From Microbacterium sp. LWO12-1.2 (GTDB lineage Bacteria; Actinomycetota; Actinomycetes; Actinomycetales; Microbacteriaceae): a stretch of 64,000 nt of DNA. Below, piece by piece: positions 54,606 through 63,637 of the stretch. The translations under genes and the position numbers were made by a program. The DNA lies in assembly GCF_040675875.1 (NCBI RefSeq), contig NZ_JBEGII010000001.1, positions 868,001-932,000 of the forward strand, read 5' to 3'. How positions within the stretch are numbered: the first letter of the stretch is position 1; the number at the start of each line of letters is the position of its first letter. The notes below the pieces were generated by a model that had not been told where the DNA came from, did no database searches, and worked only from the letters and a program-made list of their open reading frames with translations.

Positions 54606-55757
54606 GTGCCAGCAGTGAATCTTGGGATGCCGAAGATCCCCGAAGTCCTCGCCCCTCGCCGCAAGTCTCGCCAGATCAAGGTCGGCAAGGTGCTCGTGGG
54701 CGGCAACGCTCCCGTCAGCGTGCAGTCCATGACGACCACGAAGACGACCGACATCAACGGCACTCTGCAGCAGATCGCCGAGCTCACGGCATCAGGCTGC
54801 GAGATCGTCCGCGTCGCCGTGCCGCACCAGGACGACGCCGACGCGCTCAAGATCATCGCGATGAAGAGCCAGATCCCCGTGATCGCCGACATCCACTTCC
54901 AGCCGCGGTACATCTACACCGCGATCGATGCCGGCTGCGGTGCGGTTCGTGTGAACCCGGGCAACATCCGTGAGTTCGACGGCAACGTCGGCAAGATCGC
55001 CGCCGCAGCCAAAGCGGCGGGCGTCTCGCTGCGGATCGGCGTGAACGCCGGCTCGCTCGACCGGCGCATCCTCGAGAAGCACGGCAAGGCCACCGCCGAG
55101 GCGCTCGTGGAGAGCGCGGTCTGGGAGGCCTCGCTGTTCGAGGAGCACGACTTCCATGACTTCAAGATCTCGGTCAAGCACAACGACCCGATCGTGATGG
55201 TCAAGGCCTACCGTCAGCTCGCCGAGCGCGGCGACTGGCCGCTGCACCTCGGCGTCACGGAGGCCGGGCCCGCGTTCCAGGGCACGATCAAGAGCGCCAC
55301 GGCGTTCGGCATCCTGCTCGGTGAAGGTATCGGCGACACGATCCGCGTCTCCCTCTCCGCTCCTCCCGCGGAAGAGGTGAAGGTCGGTCACCAGATCCTG
55401 CAGTCGCTCAACCTGCGCGAACGCAAGCTCGAGATCGTGTCGTGCCCCTCCTGCGGTCGTGCCCAGGTCGACGTCTACACGCTGGCCGAAGACGTCACCG
55501 AGGGGCTCAAGGACATGACCGTCCCGTTGCGTGTCGCCGTGATGGGATGCGTCGTGAACGGCCCGGGCGAGGCTCGCGAGGCCGACCTCGGTGTCGCCTC
55601 CGGCAACGGCAAGGGGCAGATCTTCGTCAAGGGCGAGGTCATCAAGACCGTCCCAGAAGCCGAGATCGTCGCCACGCTGATCGAAGAGGCGAACCGCATC
55701 GCCGCCGAGATGGGCCCCGACGCATCTGTCGGTACCGCCCAGGTCATCACGGTCTGA
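54606..55757 (+). CDS. ispG: 4-hydroxy-3-methylbut-2-enyl diphosphate synthase (flavodoxin)
   Basis: 383 residues. Sixth step of the MEP pathway. An N-terminal TIM barrel ([36 protein letters not shown]) is followed by the [4Fe-4S] domain with CPSCGR and GCVVNGPGE, which supply the three Cys ligands plus a Glu. It works with dxr upstream in making isoprenoid precursors. A SnoaL-like gene follows 17 nt downstream. Confidence 0.97.
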   Translation: MPAVNLGMPKIPEVLAPRRKSRQIKVGKVLVGGNAPVSVQSMTTTKTTDINGTLQQIAELTASGCEIVRVAVPHQDDADALKIIAMKSQIPVIADIHFQPRYIYTAIDAGCGAVRVNPGNIREFDGNVGKIAAAAKAAGVSLRIGVNAGSLDRRILEKHGKATAEALVESAVWEASLFEEHDFHDFKISVKHNDPIVMVKAYRQLAERGDWPLHLGVTEAGPAFQGTIKSATAFGILLGEGIGDTIRVSLSAPPAEEVKVGHQILQSLNLRERKLEIVSCPSCGRAQVDVYTLAEDVTEGLKDMTVPLRVAVMGCVVNGPGEAREADLGVASGNGKGQIFVKGEVIKTVPEAEIVATLIEEANRIAAEMGPDASVGTAQVITV

Positions 55758-55774
55758 CGGCGGCGGAGACGCGC

Positions 55775-56107
55775 ATGTCAGAGATCTCTGTGCCGGAACC
55801 CGCACAGGCCATGATCGATGCGATCAACGCCGCGGACACCGACGCCTTCGTCGCGTCCTTCACCGCGGACGGCTTCGTCAGCGACTGGGGAACCGTGAAG
55901 TCCGGCCGTGACGGAGTACGCAGCTGGGCCGACACCGACGCGATCGGCGCCGGTGCGCAGATGACGGTACTGACGGCCACGACCGACGGGGATGTCACCC
56001 GCATCCGCTTCTCCTGGTCGAGCCGCGTCTTCAACGGCGAGTCCGACGGCGTCTTCGTCATCGACGGCGACAAGATCGCCAGCTTCACCATCCCGCCCTC
56101 GCACTGA
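55775..56107 (+). CDS. SnoaL/NTF2-like small protein
   Basis: 110 residues. The cone-shaped NTF2 fold is indicated by MIDAINAADTDAFVASFTADGFVSDWG, then a short loop and C-terminal strands (RIRFSWSS, GVFVIDGDKIASF). Members are isomerases, cyclases or small-ligand binders; nothing shows which. It lies 17 nt after ispG and may be co-transcribed. Confidence 0.75.
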   Translation: MSEISVPEPAQAMIDAINAADTDAFVASFTADGFVSDWGTVKSGRDGVRSWADTDAIGAGAQMTVLTATTDGDVTRIRFSWSSRVFNGESDGVFVIDGDKIASFTIPPSH

Positions 56108-56178
56108 CCAGCCCACGGCGCCCTGCTGTGTCCGTCGTGGACCTCGGGCCGCCGTCGAGGCGCCATCCAAGGAGTTCC

Positions 56179-57045
56179 ATGCCTGCCACTGTCGTGACCT
56201 TCGCCGACGGATCCGTCACAGGGGAGGGCATCGTCACCCGTGTCGAGACCTCAACCGAGGGAGCGATCGTCGTCGTCGTCGACGAGACGCCCTTCCACCC
56301 GGTCGACCACACCTGGCCGGACCAGCCGGGGGACACCGGTGCGCTTGTGATCGGTGACGCACAGGTGGCCGTCGTCGAGGCGCTCATGGCCGCGGTCAGC
56401 GACGAGGGCGACTTCGCCGTCGGCGCCGACATCCCGGTCAAGCGGGGAGCCGAGGGGTGGACCTGGCTCGTCGGGCACCGTGTCGAGGGCGACATCCCGT
56501 CGGTGCTGGTCGAGGGCGCTGCCGTGCGTCTCGAGGTCGATGACGTCCATCGCGCCGGCCTGAGCCGGGGTCACACCGCGTGCCACCTCGCCTCGCTCGC
56601 GCTCGATCTCGCCGTCGCCGACCTGTGGCGTAAGGACCCAGGCGCCGATGCGCTCGGCACCCCCGACTTCGAGGGGCGAGCCAACCAGTCCAGCCGTATC
56701 CACGAGGACGGCAGCGTCGATGAGTACCGTCTGGGCAAGAGCCTGCGACGCGCCGGGTTCGACACCGAGACATTCGCCGCGACGGTGTCGGAGCGTGAGG
56801 CCGCCATCAACGCGCGGCTCTCGGAGTGGGTGGCTTCGGCCGCGACCAGTCGGATCGTGACCGAGGGTCCCACCATCGTGGACCGCCGTCGCTGGCACTG
56901 CGCGTTGCCCGAGGGGGAGGCCGTCATCCTGTGCGGCGGGACGCATGTCGACTCACTCGCCGTGTTCGACTCGATCTCGGTCGCTCTCGATCTCAGCGAC
57001 CCGCAGCTCCTCGTGATGACGACCACGGTCGTACCGGCGGCCTGA
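56179..57045 (+). CDS. AlaX-like alanyl-tRNA editing protein
   Basis: 288 residues. The metal ligands of the AlaRS editing domain are present: HTACH (HxxxH) near residue 150 and CGGTHVDSL (CxxxH) near 255. An N-terminal beta-barrel (TVVTFADGS...DETPFHPVDH, in part) matches AlaX-M. Such proteins remove serine or glycine wrongly attached to tRNA-Ala. AAGGAG lies 4 nt before the ATG. Confidence 0.85.
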   Translation: MPATVVTFADGSVTGEGIVTRVETSTEGAIVVVVDETPFHPVDHTWPDQPGDTGALVIGDAQVAVVEALMAAVSDEGDFAVGADIPVKRGAEGWTWLVGHRVEGDIPSVLVEGAAVRLEVDDVHRAGLSRGHTACHLASLALDLAVADLWRKDPGADALGTPDFEGRANQSSRIHEDGSVDEYRLGKSLRRAGFDTETFAATVSEREAAINARLSEWVASAATSRIVTEGPTIVDRRRWHCALPEGEAVILCGGTHVDSLAVFDSISVALDLSDPQLLVMTTTVVPAA

Positions 57046-57056
57046 GCCCCGGAGGG

Positions 57057-57404
57057 TCACCACATCGCGCGCAGCACCTGCTCGGTATCTGACACGGTCA
57101 GACCGCTGCGTCGGGCGGCGTCGGCCAGCGCGCGGGCAGCGTCGGCGACCTCCTGAGAGACCGCCGTGGCCGCGCGGCTCACGCGCGTGCCGGCTCCTGT
57201 GCGCGAGACGACGAGTCCGTCCTCCTCGAGCTGGCGATAGGCCTTCGCGACCGTTCCCGGGGCGATCCCGAGATCGGAGGCGAGCTGGCGCACGGAGGGC
57301 AGGCGTTCATCCGCCGCGAGTCGGCCTGTCGTGATGAGGCCTCGGAGCTGGCTGTGCACCTGCTCCGCCGGCGTACCGCCCGTCGAGGTGAGCGCGATGA
57401 TCAT
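57057..57404 (-). CDS. GntR-family regulator, YtrA subfamily
   Basis: 115 residues, the short YtrA type. The winged helix-turn-helix reads AEQVHSQLRGLITTGRLAADERLPSVRQLASDLGIAPGTVAKAYRQLEEDGLV (parts of the standard GntR profile), followed by a ~40-residue dimerisation tail. YtrA regulators usually control a neighbouring membrane or ABC-transporter operon. It overlaps the upstream membrane gene by 4 nt, so it probably autoregulates through the inverted repeat at 58324-58364. Confidence 0.9.
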   Translation of the reverse strand: MIIALTSTGGTPAEQVHSQLRGLITTGRLAADERLPSVRQLASDLGIAPGTVAKAYRQLEEDGLVVSRTGAGTRVSRAATAVSQEVADAARALADAARRSGLTVSDTEQVLRAMW

Positions 57405-58309
57405 GACGCGGAGGCGACGACGGAAGTCGGCTGTCGCACGGTGCTCGGGATCGCGGTGAGCGCGATGACGATCCACATGGTCAGTCCGGCGACCAGCGCG
57501 AGCGTGCCCGACCAGTACAGCGTGGGCCCGAGAGCAGCGAACGGTGGCGTGACCGACACGGCGCCGAGTTCCGTCGTCGTCGTGCTGCCGAGCAGCGAGG
57601 CGGTGCTCGCCAACGACTGCAGCACGACCGAGAGGTGGATGAGCAGGGCGCCGCAGGCGGCGCGACCGATGTTCGCTGCACGGAGCCGACGTACGGTGGC
57701 GTCATGAGCGATGTCCGTGCTCCAGGCGGGGCGCGGGAGGAGCGCCCAGGCGGTGGCGGTCACGAGCAGGAGGGCGACGAGGCCTGCGAGCGCCGGCAGC
57801 GAGTAGTGCCAGCCGTAGATTCCTGTTCCCATCTCGGTGCCGGTGGTTCCGATCGAGATGGTGTACGTCGTATAGCGCCCTTGGTCGTCGAGCTCGGAGG
57901 CGGTGCCGGCGGCGACCGTCAGGATCGCGACGATCGCCGCGACCGCGAGCGTCATGATGATCCAGCGCGCGGACACGAAGGACATGATCGTGCGTCGGGA
58001 GATCTGCGCGACCGCCCCGCGACGTGGCGACATCGGGGGGATGGCGAGGAGGATGACGGCCCCGATGCCGAACAGCAGGGGCGCCAGCGCGCGGACGTCG
58101 AGGTCGAAGAACCCGATCGGCGGGAGAACGAACGGGAACCACACCATGGCGGCCAGCGCGAGAGCGGGGAGGCCGCCTGCCGCGGCCGTGAGCCACGAGG
58201 TGGGCGCGCCCAGGCGGGGAAGGGGAGGCAGATTGATCAGGCGGATACCGATGGCCACGATCGCGGCGACCGCGATCGGAGCGGAGGCGAGCAGCAGGAT
58301 GGTGAGCAT
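57401..58309 (-). CDS. DUF1648-like multi-pass membrane protein
   Basis: 302 residues with about seven or eight transmembrane helices. The N-terminal hydrophobic pattern and linkage to a YtrA-type GntR fit DUF1648/SdpI-like proteins; I am not certain of the family. No catalytic motif is visible. GGAGGAG lies right before the ATG at 58309. First gene of the two-gene operon with gntR. Confidence 0.65.
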   Translation of the reverse strand: MLTILLLASAPIAVAAIVAIGIRLINLPPLPRLGAPTSWLTAAAGGLPALALAAMVWFPFVLPPIGFFDLDVRALAPLLFGIGAVILLAIPPMSPRRGAVAQISRRTIMSFVSARWIIMTLAVAAIVAILTVAAGTASELDDQGRYTTYTISIGTTGTEMGTGIYGWHYSLPALAGLVALLLVTATAWALLPRPAWSTDIAHDATVRRLRAANIGRAACGALLIHLSVVLQSLASTASLLGSTTTTELGAVSVTPPFAALGPTLYWSGTLALVAGLTMWIVIALTAIPSTVRQPTSVVASAS

Positions 58310-58323
58310 CGCTCCTCCAAAGT

Positions 58324-58364
58324 GTGTTGATTCGTTGACACAAAATGTAGCAATGAATCAATAC
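58324..58364. promoter_or_regulatory. Inverted-repeat operator for the GntR operon
   Basis: GTGTTGATTCGTTG on the plus strand (58324-58337) and GTATTGATTCATTG on the minus strand (58351-58364) match at 12 of 14 positions, facing each other. TACATT (minus, 58344-58349), a -10 hexamer reading into the operon, lies between them. The region is strikingly AT-rich for this genome. Confidence 0.55.
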
Positions 58365-58401
58365 ATATGGCTAGTGCGTGCCCGCTCGGCCCCGAGCGGG
58401 G

Positions 58402-59817
58402 TCAGACCGCGAACTCGATCTCGCCGCGGCCGATGTCGGCGCGGATGACGCGGAGGTGGACGACGTCTCCCGGTTTCGCGCCATCGGGGACCGGAGCGGA
58501 GGCCGTCACGGCGGGCTCCGAGATCTGGATCGTCGCCCGTTCGCCGCGAAGCTCGATCACCGTCGCCGCGATCGTGGCGCCGACGAGAGGGGTGAGCAGT
58601 GCGGCTTCTACCGCGTTGACGGTCGCCGAGTTCAGGCGGGAGGCGCGTTGCCCGGACTCGAGCATGAGGGCCGGCAGCTGGGCGAGCGAGTCGCGCGCCC
58701 AGGCAGGCGCCTCCTCGCCGCGGGACACCGCAAGGCAGATGGCGAGCGACCAGCGGTCGACCAGGCGCCGCAGGGGCGCCGTCGCATGCGCATACGGCGC
58801 GCCGATCGCGGCCTGCACCGTGGCCGATGGCGCCTCGCCGTCGAAGGCGACGTACCCCGCGCCGCGGAACAGCATCGACGCCGCCTCGAGCACGGGGAGC
58901 GTCAGTGGATCCGCCCGGTCCAGGCTGCGCAGATACTCGCCGTACTCTCCCGAGGTCCACGGGCGCCCGAGGGCCTCCGTCTGATGGCGGAAGGCATCGA
59001 ACGACTTCTCATCAGGTTCCGGCATCGTACGGAGGATGCCCACGCCGGCGTCCAGCATCAGCGATGCCGCGGCCATACCGGTCATCAACGACAGCTGCGC
59101 GTTCCACTCCTCGACGGGCAGAGGCCGACGCCGTTCGATCGCGTACGTGCCGTCTTCCGTGCGCACGACCTCTTCGTCCGGGAGGTTCAGGCTCGCCCCA
59201 CCGCGGAGCCGTTCCTGCTCGATGCGCAGCGCTCCCACCTCGGGCAGCAGCGCCCAGGGGCCGTCCTCGCCGCGATCCAGCGCGGCCTGGGTCGTGACGT
59301 AGTCGAGCTGCGCGCGGGAGCGGATCAGTGCCCGTTCGACGCGAGAGTCCGACACCACGCCGGCGTCGTCCAGCGCGAACGTCCACACCAAAGCGGGACG
59401 ATCCACATCCGCCAGCAGGGAGGCGCGATCCTCGCTCAGCACCCGGGGATGCAAGGGGATCGATCCGTCGGCGGCATACAGGGTCTGACCGCGGCGCCGT
59501 GCCTCGGCATCCACCGCGCCACCGGGCTCGATGGATCCAGGGACATCGGCGATCGCGTAGCGCGCCGTGTACCCGCCTGTCCGTCGCTCCAACCGGAACG
59601 CCTGGTCGAGATCTCGCGATCCCTTCGGGTCGAGCGTGACGAATGGAACGTCACGGAGGTCGAGTTCGGGGGGCACGGAGCGAGAGGCCTCCGCCTCTGC
59701 GCGCACCTCCGCGGGGAACTCGACAGGGACATCGAGCGACTCGCGCAGAGCGGCCAGGGCGGTGGCGAGTTCGGTCTGCGCGGCTGAGGGCGCGACATGC
59801 GAGCGGCGCTGGGGCAT
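58402..59817 (-). CDS. RNB-domain ribonuclease (RNase II family)
   Basis: 471 residues. 3'-5' exoribonuclease. The catalytic Asp cluster is in TLDPKGSRDLDQAF, and the AIADVP, LYAADGSIPLHPRVLSE and ATAPLRRLVDRW blocks follow. It lacks the long N-terminal cold-shock domains of RNase R and is the short actinobacterial type. The C-terminal ~90 residues form an S1-like beta fold. The start is 7 nt after TAGTCT on the minus strand. Confidence 0.9.
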   Translation of the reverse strand: MPQRRSHVAPSAAQTELATALAALRESLDVPVEFPAEVRAEAEASRSVPPELDLRDVPFVTLDPKGSRDLDQAFRLERRTGGYTARYAIADVPGSIEPGGAVDAEARRRGQTLYAADGSIPLHPRVLSEDRASLLADVDRPALVWTFALDDAGVVSDSRVERALIRSRAQLDYVTTQAALDRGEDGPWALLPEVGALRIEQERLRGGASLNLPDEEVVRTEDGTYAIERRRPLPVEEWNAQLSLMTGMAAASLMLDAGVGILRTMPEPDEKSFDAFRHQTEALGRPWTSGEYGEYLRSLDRADPLTLPVLEAASMLFRGAGYVAFDGEAPSATVQAAIGAPYAHATAPLRRLVDRWSLAICLAVSRGEEAPAWARDSLAQLPALMLESGQRASRLNSATVNAVEAALLTPLVGATIAATVIELRGERATIQISEPAVTASAPVPDGAKPGDVVHLRVIRADIGRGEIEFAV

Positions 59818-59824
59818 GTTCCCC

Positions 59825-59830
59825 AGACTA
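59825..59830 (-). promoter_or_regulatory. -10 element of the RNB ribonuclease gene
   Basis: TAGTCT on the minus strand, then 7 nt and the ATG at 59817. Confidence 0.5.
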
Positions 59831-59866
59831 GGTGCGCGAGACGGCCCGTTCGCGGACGTGGCGCGT

Positions 59867-59872
59867 TAGCGT
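59867..59872 (+). promoter_or_regulatory. -10 element of the PEP mutase-family gene (leaderless)
   Basis: TAGCGT, then GGAGTC and the ATG at 59879. Confidence 0.55.
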
Positions 59873-59878
59873 GGAGTC

Positions 59879-60652
59879 ATGACCACTGCAGCTGCCAAGG
59901 CCCAGACCCTCGTCGGACTCTATGACGCTCCGGAGATCCTCCGTGTCGTGAACGTGTGGGATGTCGTATCCGCCCGCGCCGTCGCGGCACTCCCCGAAAC
60001 CCACGCGATCGCCACCGCGGGGCACGGCATCGCCGCCTCGTTCGGCTACGAGGACGGCGCCACGCCCCGCGACCTCATGATCGACATGGTCGGCCGCATC
60101 GCGGCGTCGGTGCGCGTTCCCGTCAGCGCCGATCTCGATGATGGCTACGGAGATGCGGGGGAGACCACGCGCCTCGCGATCGGCGTCGGCGTCGTCGGCG
60201 CGAACATCGAAGATCGGCTCAAGCCGTTCGACGAGTCGGTCGCCGCGGTCGAGGCGATCGTGAAGGCCGCAGAGGCGGAGGGAGTGCCCTTCGCGCTCAA
60301 CGCCCGCACCGACGCCTTCGTGCGCGCCGGCGGTCGTCCTGTGCAGGAGAGCATCGCCGACGCGATCCAGCGGGGACGTGCCTACATCGACGCCGGAGCG
60401 ACCGCGGTGTTCGTGCCCGGTCTTCTGGACGCCCACGTGACCCGTCAGCTCGTCGAGGGGATCGGCGAGCGCAAGGTCAGCGTGATCGGTGTTCCCGGTG
60501 CACTCGCGGCATCCGAGTACGAGAAGATCGGCGTCGCGCGCATCTCCTACGGCCCGCTCCCGCAGCGCGTTGCACTGACGGCTCTGCAGGAGCTCGCCGC
60601 GAGCCTCTACAAGGGCGGCGTCGTCCCCTCAGGACTCCCCGCGCTCAACTGA
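59879..60652 (+). CDS. Isocitrate lyase/PEP mutase superfamily protein
   Basis: 257 residues. TIM-barrel enzyme with VNVWDVVSAR, ATAGHGIAASFGYEDG, VSADLDDGYGD (metal Asp residues), GANIEDRL and NARTDAF. The KKCGH loop of isocitrate lyase and methylisocitrate lyase is absent, so it is a PEP mutase-like member acting on another 2-oxo or carboxyphospho substrate; several relatives are oxaloacetate or 2-methylisocitrate hydrolases. It ends 47 nt before proS. Confidence 0.85.
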   Translation: MTTAAAKAQTLVGLYDAPEILRVVNVWDVVSARAVAALPETHAIATAGHGIAASFGYEDGATPRDLMIDMVGRIAASVRVPVSADLDDGYGDAGETTRLAIGVGVVGANIEDRLKPFDESVAAVEAIVKAAEAEGVPFALNARTDAFVRAGGRPVQESIADAIQRGRAYIDAGATAVFVPGLLDAHVTRQLVEGIGERKVSVIGVPGALAASEYEKIGVARISYGPLPQRVALTALQELAASLYKGGVVPSGLPALN

Positions 60653-60665
60653 TCGCGACCGACGA

Positions 60666-60712
60666 AGACGAGTGACCACGGATCAGTAGACTTGCTCCGT
60701 GGTCACTCGTCT
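60666..60712. promoter_or_regulatory. Perfect 17-bp inverted repeat spanning the proS promoter and start codon
   Basis: AGACGAGTGACCACGGA (60666-60682) and TCCGTGGTCACTCGTCT (60696-60712) are exact reverse complements with a 13-bp loop. The loop holds the -10 TAGACT, and the right arm contains the GTG start. Confidence 0.8.
60687..60692 (+). promoter_or_regulatory. -10 element of proS (leaderless)
   Basis: TAGACT in the loop of the inverted repeat, then TGCTCC and the GTG at 60699. Confidence 0.55.
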
Positions 60713-62456
60713 ATCGAACTTCTTCCTCCGTACGCTCCGTGAGGACCCCGCCGAAGCGGAGGTCATCGGACACAAGCTCCTGATCCGCGCCGGATACATC
60801 CGCCGTCAGGCCGCCGGTATCTTCGCCTGGCTGCCACTGGGTCTTCGCGTCAAGTCCAAGATCGAGACCGTCGTGCGCGAGGAGATGGCTGCCGCGGGCG
60901 CCCAGGAGGTCCACTTCCCGGCGCTGATGCCGCGCGAGGCCTATGAGGCCACCGGCCGCTGGGAAGAATACGGCGATCTGCTGTTCCGTCTGCAGGACCG
61001 CAAGGGCGGCGATTACCTGCTGGCCCCCACGCACGAGGAGGCCTTCACGCTGCTCGTGAAGGACCTGTACTCCTCGTACAAGGATCTTCCCCTGACGATC
61101 TACCAGATCCAGGACAAGTATCGCGACGAGGCGCGTCCGCGTGCCGGCCTGCTCCGCGGACGCGAGTTCACGATGAAGGACGCCTACTCGTTCGACTCCT
61201 CCGATGAGGGTCTCGAAGCCAGTTACCAGGCGCAGCGCGATGCCTACGAGCGCATCTTCCAGCGTCTCGGCCTCGAGTACGTGATCGTGCAGGCGGATGC
61301 CGGCGCCATGGGCGGCTCGCGCAGCGAGGAGTTCCTGCACCCGACCCCGGTCGGCGAGGACACCTTCGTGCGCAGCGCCGGCGGCTATGCCGCGAACGTC
61401 GAGGCGTTCACGACCGCTGTACCGGAGGCGATCGCCTTCGACGCCGATGCGGCGCCCGTGATCTTCGACTCTCCGAACACCCCGACGATCGAGACGCTCG
61501 TCGCGCACGCCAATGCGCATCTCGACGGGGAGTACACGGCGGCAGACACGCTGAAGAACGTCGTGCTCGCGCTCACGCATCTCGACGGCTCGCGGGAATT
61601 GGTCATCGTCGGCATCCCCGGCGATCGTGAGGTCGACGAGAAGCGCGCAGAGGTCGCGTTCGCGCCCGCCGAGGTTGAGACGGCCACGGCGGACGACTTC
61701 GAGAACAACCCTCTGCTCGTGAAGGGCTACATCGGCCCCTGGTCGCCCACCGGCGCCGTGCTGGGCGAGGAGTCGGCGACCGGCATCCGGTACCTGGTCG
61801 ACCCCCGCATCAGCGAGGGGTCGAGCTGGATCACCGGCGCGAACATGGATGAGAAGCACGCGCACTCCGTGGTCGCAGGTCGAGACTTCTTCGCCGACGG
61901 CATCGTCGAGATCGCGAACGTCCGTGCCGGCGATCCTGCCCCCGACGGCTCCGGCCCGGTCGAACTCGCCCGCGGTATGGAGATCGGACACGTCTTCCAG
62001 CTCGGTCGGAAGTACGCCGAGGCCCTGGGCCTCAAGGTGCTGAACGAGAACGGCAAGCTGGTCACGGTCACGATGGGGTCGTACGGCATCGGTGTGACGC
62101 GCATCCTGGCGATCATCGCCGAGCTGAACAACGACGACAAGGGCCTGATCTGGCCGGCATCCGTGGCACCCTTCGACGTGCAGGTCGTGGCCGCCGGCCG
62201 TGACCAGGTGGCGTTCGATGTGGCCCAGGACCTGGCGGCACAGCTCGAGAGCTCGGGCCTCGACGTGCTCTACGACGACCGCCCCAAGGTCTCGCCCGGC
62301 GTGAAGTTCGGCGACGCGGAGCTGGTCGGCGTGCCGAAGATCGTGATCGTGGGCCGCAGCGCCGCCGATGGTCAGGTCGAGCTGTGGGATCGCGCATCCG
62401 GCGACCGCGAGACGGTGTCCGTCACCGAGGCGATCGAACGGCTCTCGCGCCGCTGA
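60699..62456 (+). CDS. proS: Prolyl-tRNA synthetase (bacterial type)
   Basis: 585 residues. Class II synthetase charging tRNA-Pro. Motif 1 ([36 protein letters not shown], in part), motif 2 ([25 protein letters not shown], in part) and motif 3 ([11 protein letters not shown]) are present. The ~180-residue insertion between motifs 2 and 3 that edits Ala-tRNA-Pro is also there, so it is the long bacterial form. The gene starts with GTG inside an inverted repeat and is leaderless. A hairpin terminator follows the stop. Confidence 0.97.
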   Translation: MVTRLSNFFLRTLREDPAEAEVIGHKLLIRAGYIRRQAAGIFAWLPLGLRVKSKIETVVREEMAAAGAQEVHFPALMPREAYEATGRWEEYGDLLFRLQDRKGGDYLLAPTHEEAFTLLVKDLYSSYKDLPLTIYQIQDKYRDEARPRAGLLRGREFTMKDAYSFDSSDEGLEASYQAQRDAYERIFQRLGLEYVIVQADAGAMGGSRSEEFLHPTPVGEDTFVRSAGGYAANVEAFTTAVPEAIAFDADAAPVIFDSPNTPTIETLVAHANAHLDGEYTAADTLKNVVLALTHLDGSRELVIVGIPGDREVDEKRAEVAFAPAEVETATADDFENNPLLVKGYIGPWSPTGAVLGEESATGIRYLVDPRISEGSSWITGANMDEKHAHSVVAGRDFFADGIVEIANVRAGDPAPDGSGPVELARGMEIGHVFQLGRKYAEALGLKVLNENGKLVTVTMGSYGIGVTRILAIIAELNNDDKGLIWPASVAPFDVQVVAAGRDQVAFDVAQDLAAQLESSGLDVLYDDRPKVSPGVKFGDAELVGVPKIVIVGRSAADGQVELWDRASGDRETVSVTEAIERLSRR

Positions 62457-62469
62457 ACGATGACGTCGT

Positions 62470-62507
62470 GAATGCCTCACCCTTCTTCGGTGAAGGGTGC
62501 GGCATTC
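62470..62507 (+). terminator. Terminator of proS
   Basis: GAATGCC pairs with GGCATTC (7 bp), and inside it CACCCTTC pairs with GAAGGGTG (8 bp), separated by one T-C mismatch. The loop is TTCGGT and TTCGTCTTCTC follows. Confidence 0.75.
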
Positions 62508-62581
62508 TTCGTCTTCTCGACGTTCCGATGAACGGTAGCTGACCTCGGCGTTGCGTCGACCACCGTCTGCGCGGGGCGTGC

Positions 62582-62587
62582 CACGCT
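62582..62587 (+). promoter_or_regulatory. -10-like element of the LOG-family gene
   Basis: CACGCT, then 6 nt (GGAGGC) and the ATG at 62594. It deviates from TANNNT at the first base. Confidence 0.3.
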
Positions 62588-62593
62588 GGAGGC

Positions 62594-63637
62594 ATGACTG
62601 ACCAACCGCTTCCCGAAGCTCTCAGCGCCGAGATCAACGCCGCCCTCGATGAGGCGGGAGTCGACTCCGACCGCAGACTCGTGATGCGGATGCTGCGCAC
62701 GGCGATCCTGCTGGGGGAGGACGGGGCGGATCGCCTCGACCTGAAGATCGCCTCGGCAGCTCTCGCCGAGATGCGGGACGCGTTCCGCCTGTTCGCACCG
62801 TTCCGGGGCGTGCCCAAGGTGACCGTCTTCGGATCGGCGCGCACGCGCCAGGACGATCCGCTGTACCTGCAGGCGCGCGACGTCGCCGAGGTCCTGGCCG
62901 AAGACGGTTGGATGGTGGTCACGGGCGCAGGCCCTGGAATCATGCAGGCCGCGGCGGAGGGCGCCGGGCCTGAGCGCTCGCTCGGCGTCTCGATCCGACT
63001 CCCGTTCGAGGAGAAGGCGAACGGTCTGGTCGCCGGCCAGGACCACGTCGTGGCGATGAAGTACTTCTTCACCCGCAAGCTGATGCTCATCAAGGAGTCG
63101 CGCGGCTTCATCTGCCTGCCCGGCGGGTTCGGCACGCTCGACGAGATGTTCGAGCTGCTGACTCTGCAACAGACCGGGAAGGCCGAACCGATGCCCATCG
63201 TGCTGCTCGATGAGCCCGGTGGCACCTTCTGGCACGGGCTGCGTCGTTTCATCGACCAGGAGCTCGCCCCGGCGGGCGTCATCTCCGACGGCGACTTCGA
63301 TCGCGTCGTGATCACCGATTCCGTCGAGGCCGCGCGCGACGAGATCACCGGCTTCTGGTGGAACTACGACTCCCTGCGGTGGATCGGCGACGAGCTGGTC
63401 CTGCGGCTGCGCGTCGCGCCGACCGATGCCGAGATCGACGACCTCAACGAACGGTTCGCGTCGATGGTCGCATCCGGGCGGATTCAGCGGGCCGAGCCTC
63501 GACAGCCCGAGATCGCGGATGCCGACGTGATCGAGCTTCCGCGTCTGGCTCTCAATCTCGAGCAGCGCCAGGTAGGGAACCTGTTCCGGCTGATCGGAGC
63601 GATCAACCAGCTGCCGTCTGCTGCTCCTGCGCGGTGA
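62594..63637 (+). CDS. LOG-family (TIGR00730-like) nucleotide phosphoribohydrolase candidate
   Basis: 347 residues. The lysine-decarboxylase-like/LOG fold is shown by VTVFGSARTRQDDP, VVTGAGPGIMQAAAEGA and the hallmark PGGFGTLDE. LOG enzymes release free cytokinins or other purine bases from nucleoside monophosphates; older notes call them lysine decarboxylases. An N-terminal ~70 residues and a C-terminal ~90 extend beyond the core, matching the long bacterial subgroup, whose substrate is less clear. Its 3' end overlaps the converging amine oxidase gene by 35 bp. Confidence 0.88.
   Translation: MTDQPLPEALSAEINAALDEAGVDSDRRLVMRMLRTAILLGEDGADRLDLKIASAALAEMRDAFRLFAPFRGVPKVTVFGSARTRQDDPLYLQARDVAEVLAEDGWMVVTGAGPGIMQAAAEGAGPERSLGVSIRLPFEEKANGLVAGQDHVVAMKYFFTRKLMLIKESRGFICLPGGFGTLDEMFELLTLQQTGKAEPMPIVLLDEPGGTFWHGLRRFIDQELAPAGVISDGDFDRVVITDSVEAARDEITGFWWNYDSLRWIGDELVLRLRVAPTDAEIDDLNERFASMVASGRIQRAEPRQPEIADADVIELPRLALNLEQRQVGNLFRLIGAINQLPSAAPAR

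Noticed and set aside
60653..60698. T-box riboswitch upstream of proS
   Set aside because: The gap is only 46 bp, has no T-box sequence or specifier loop, and the promoter is leaderless. The inverted repeat explains the structure seen.
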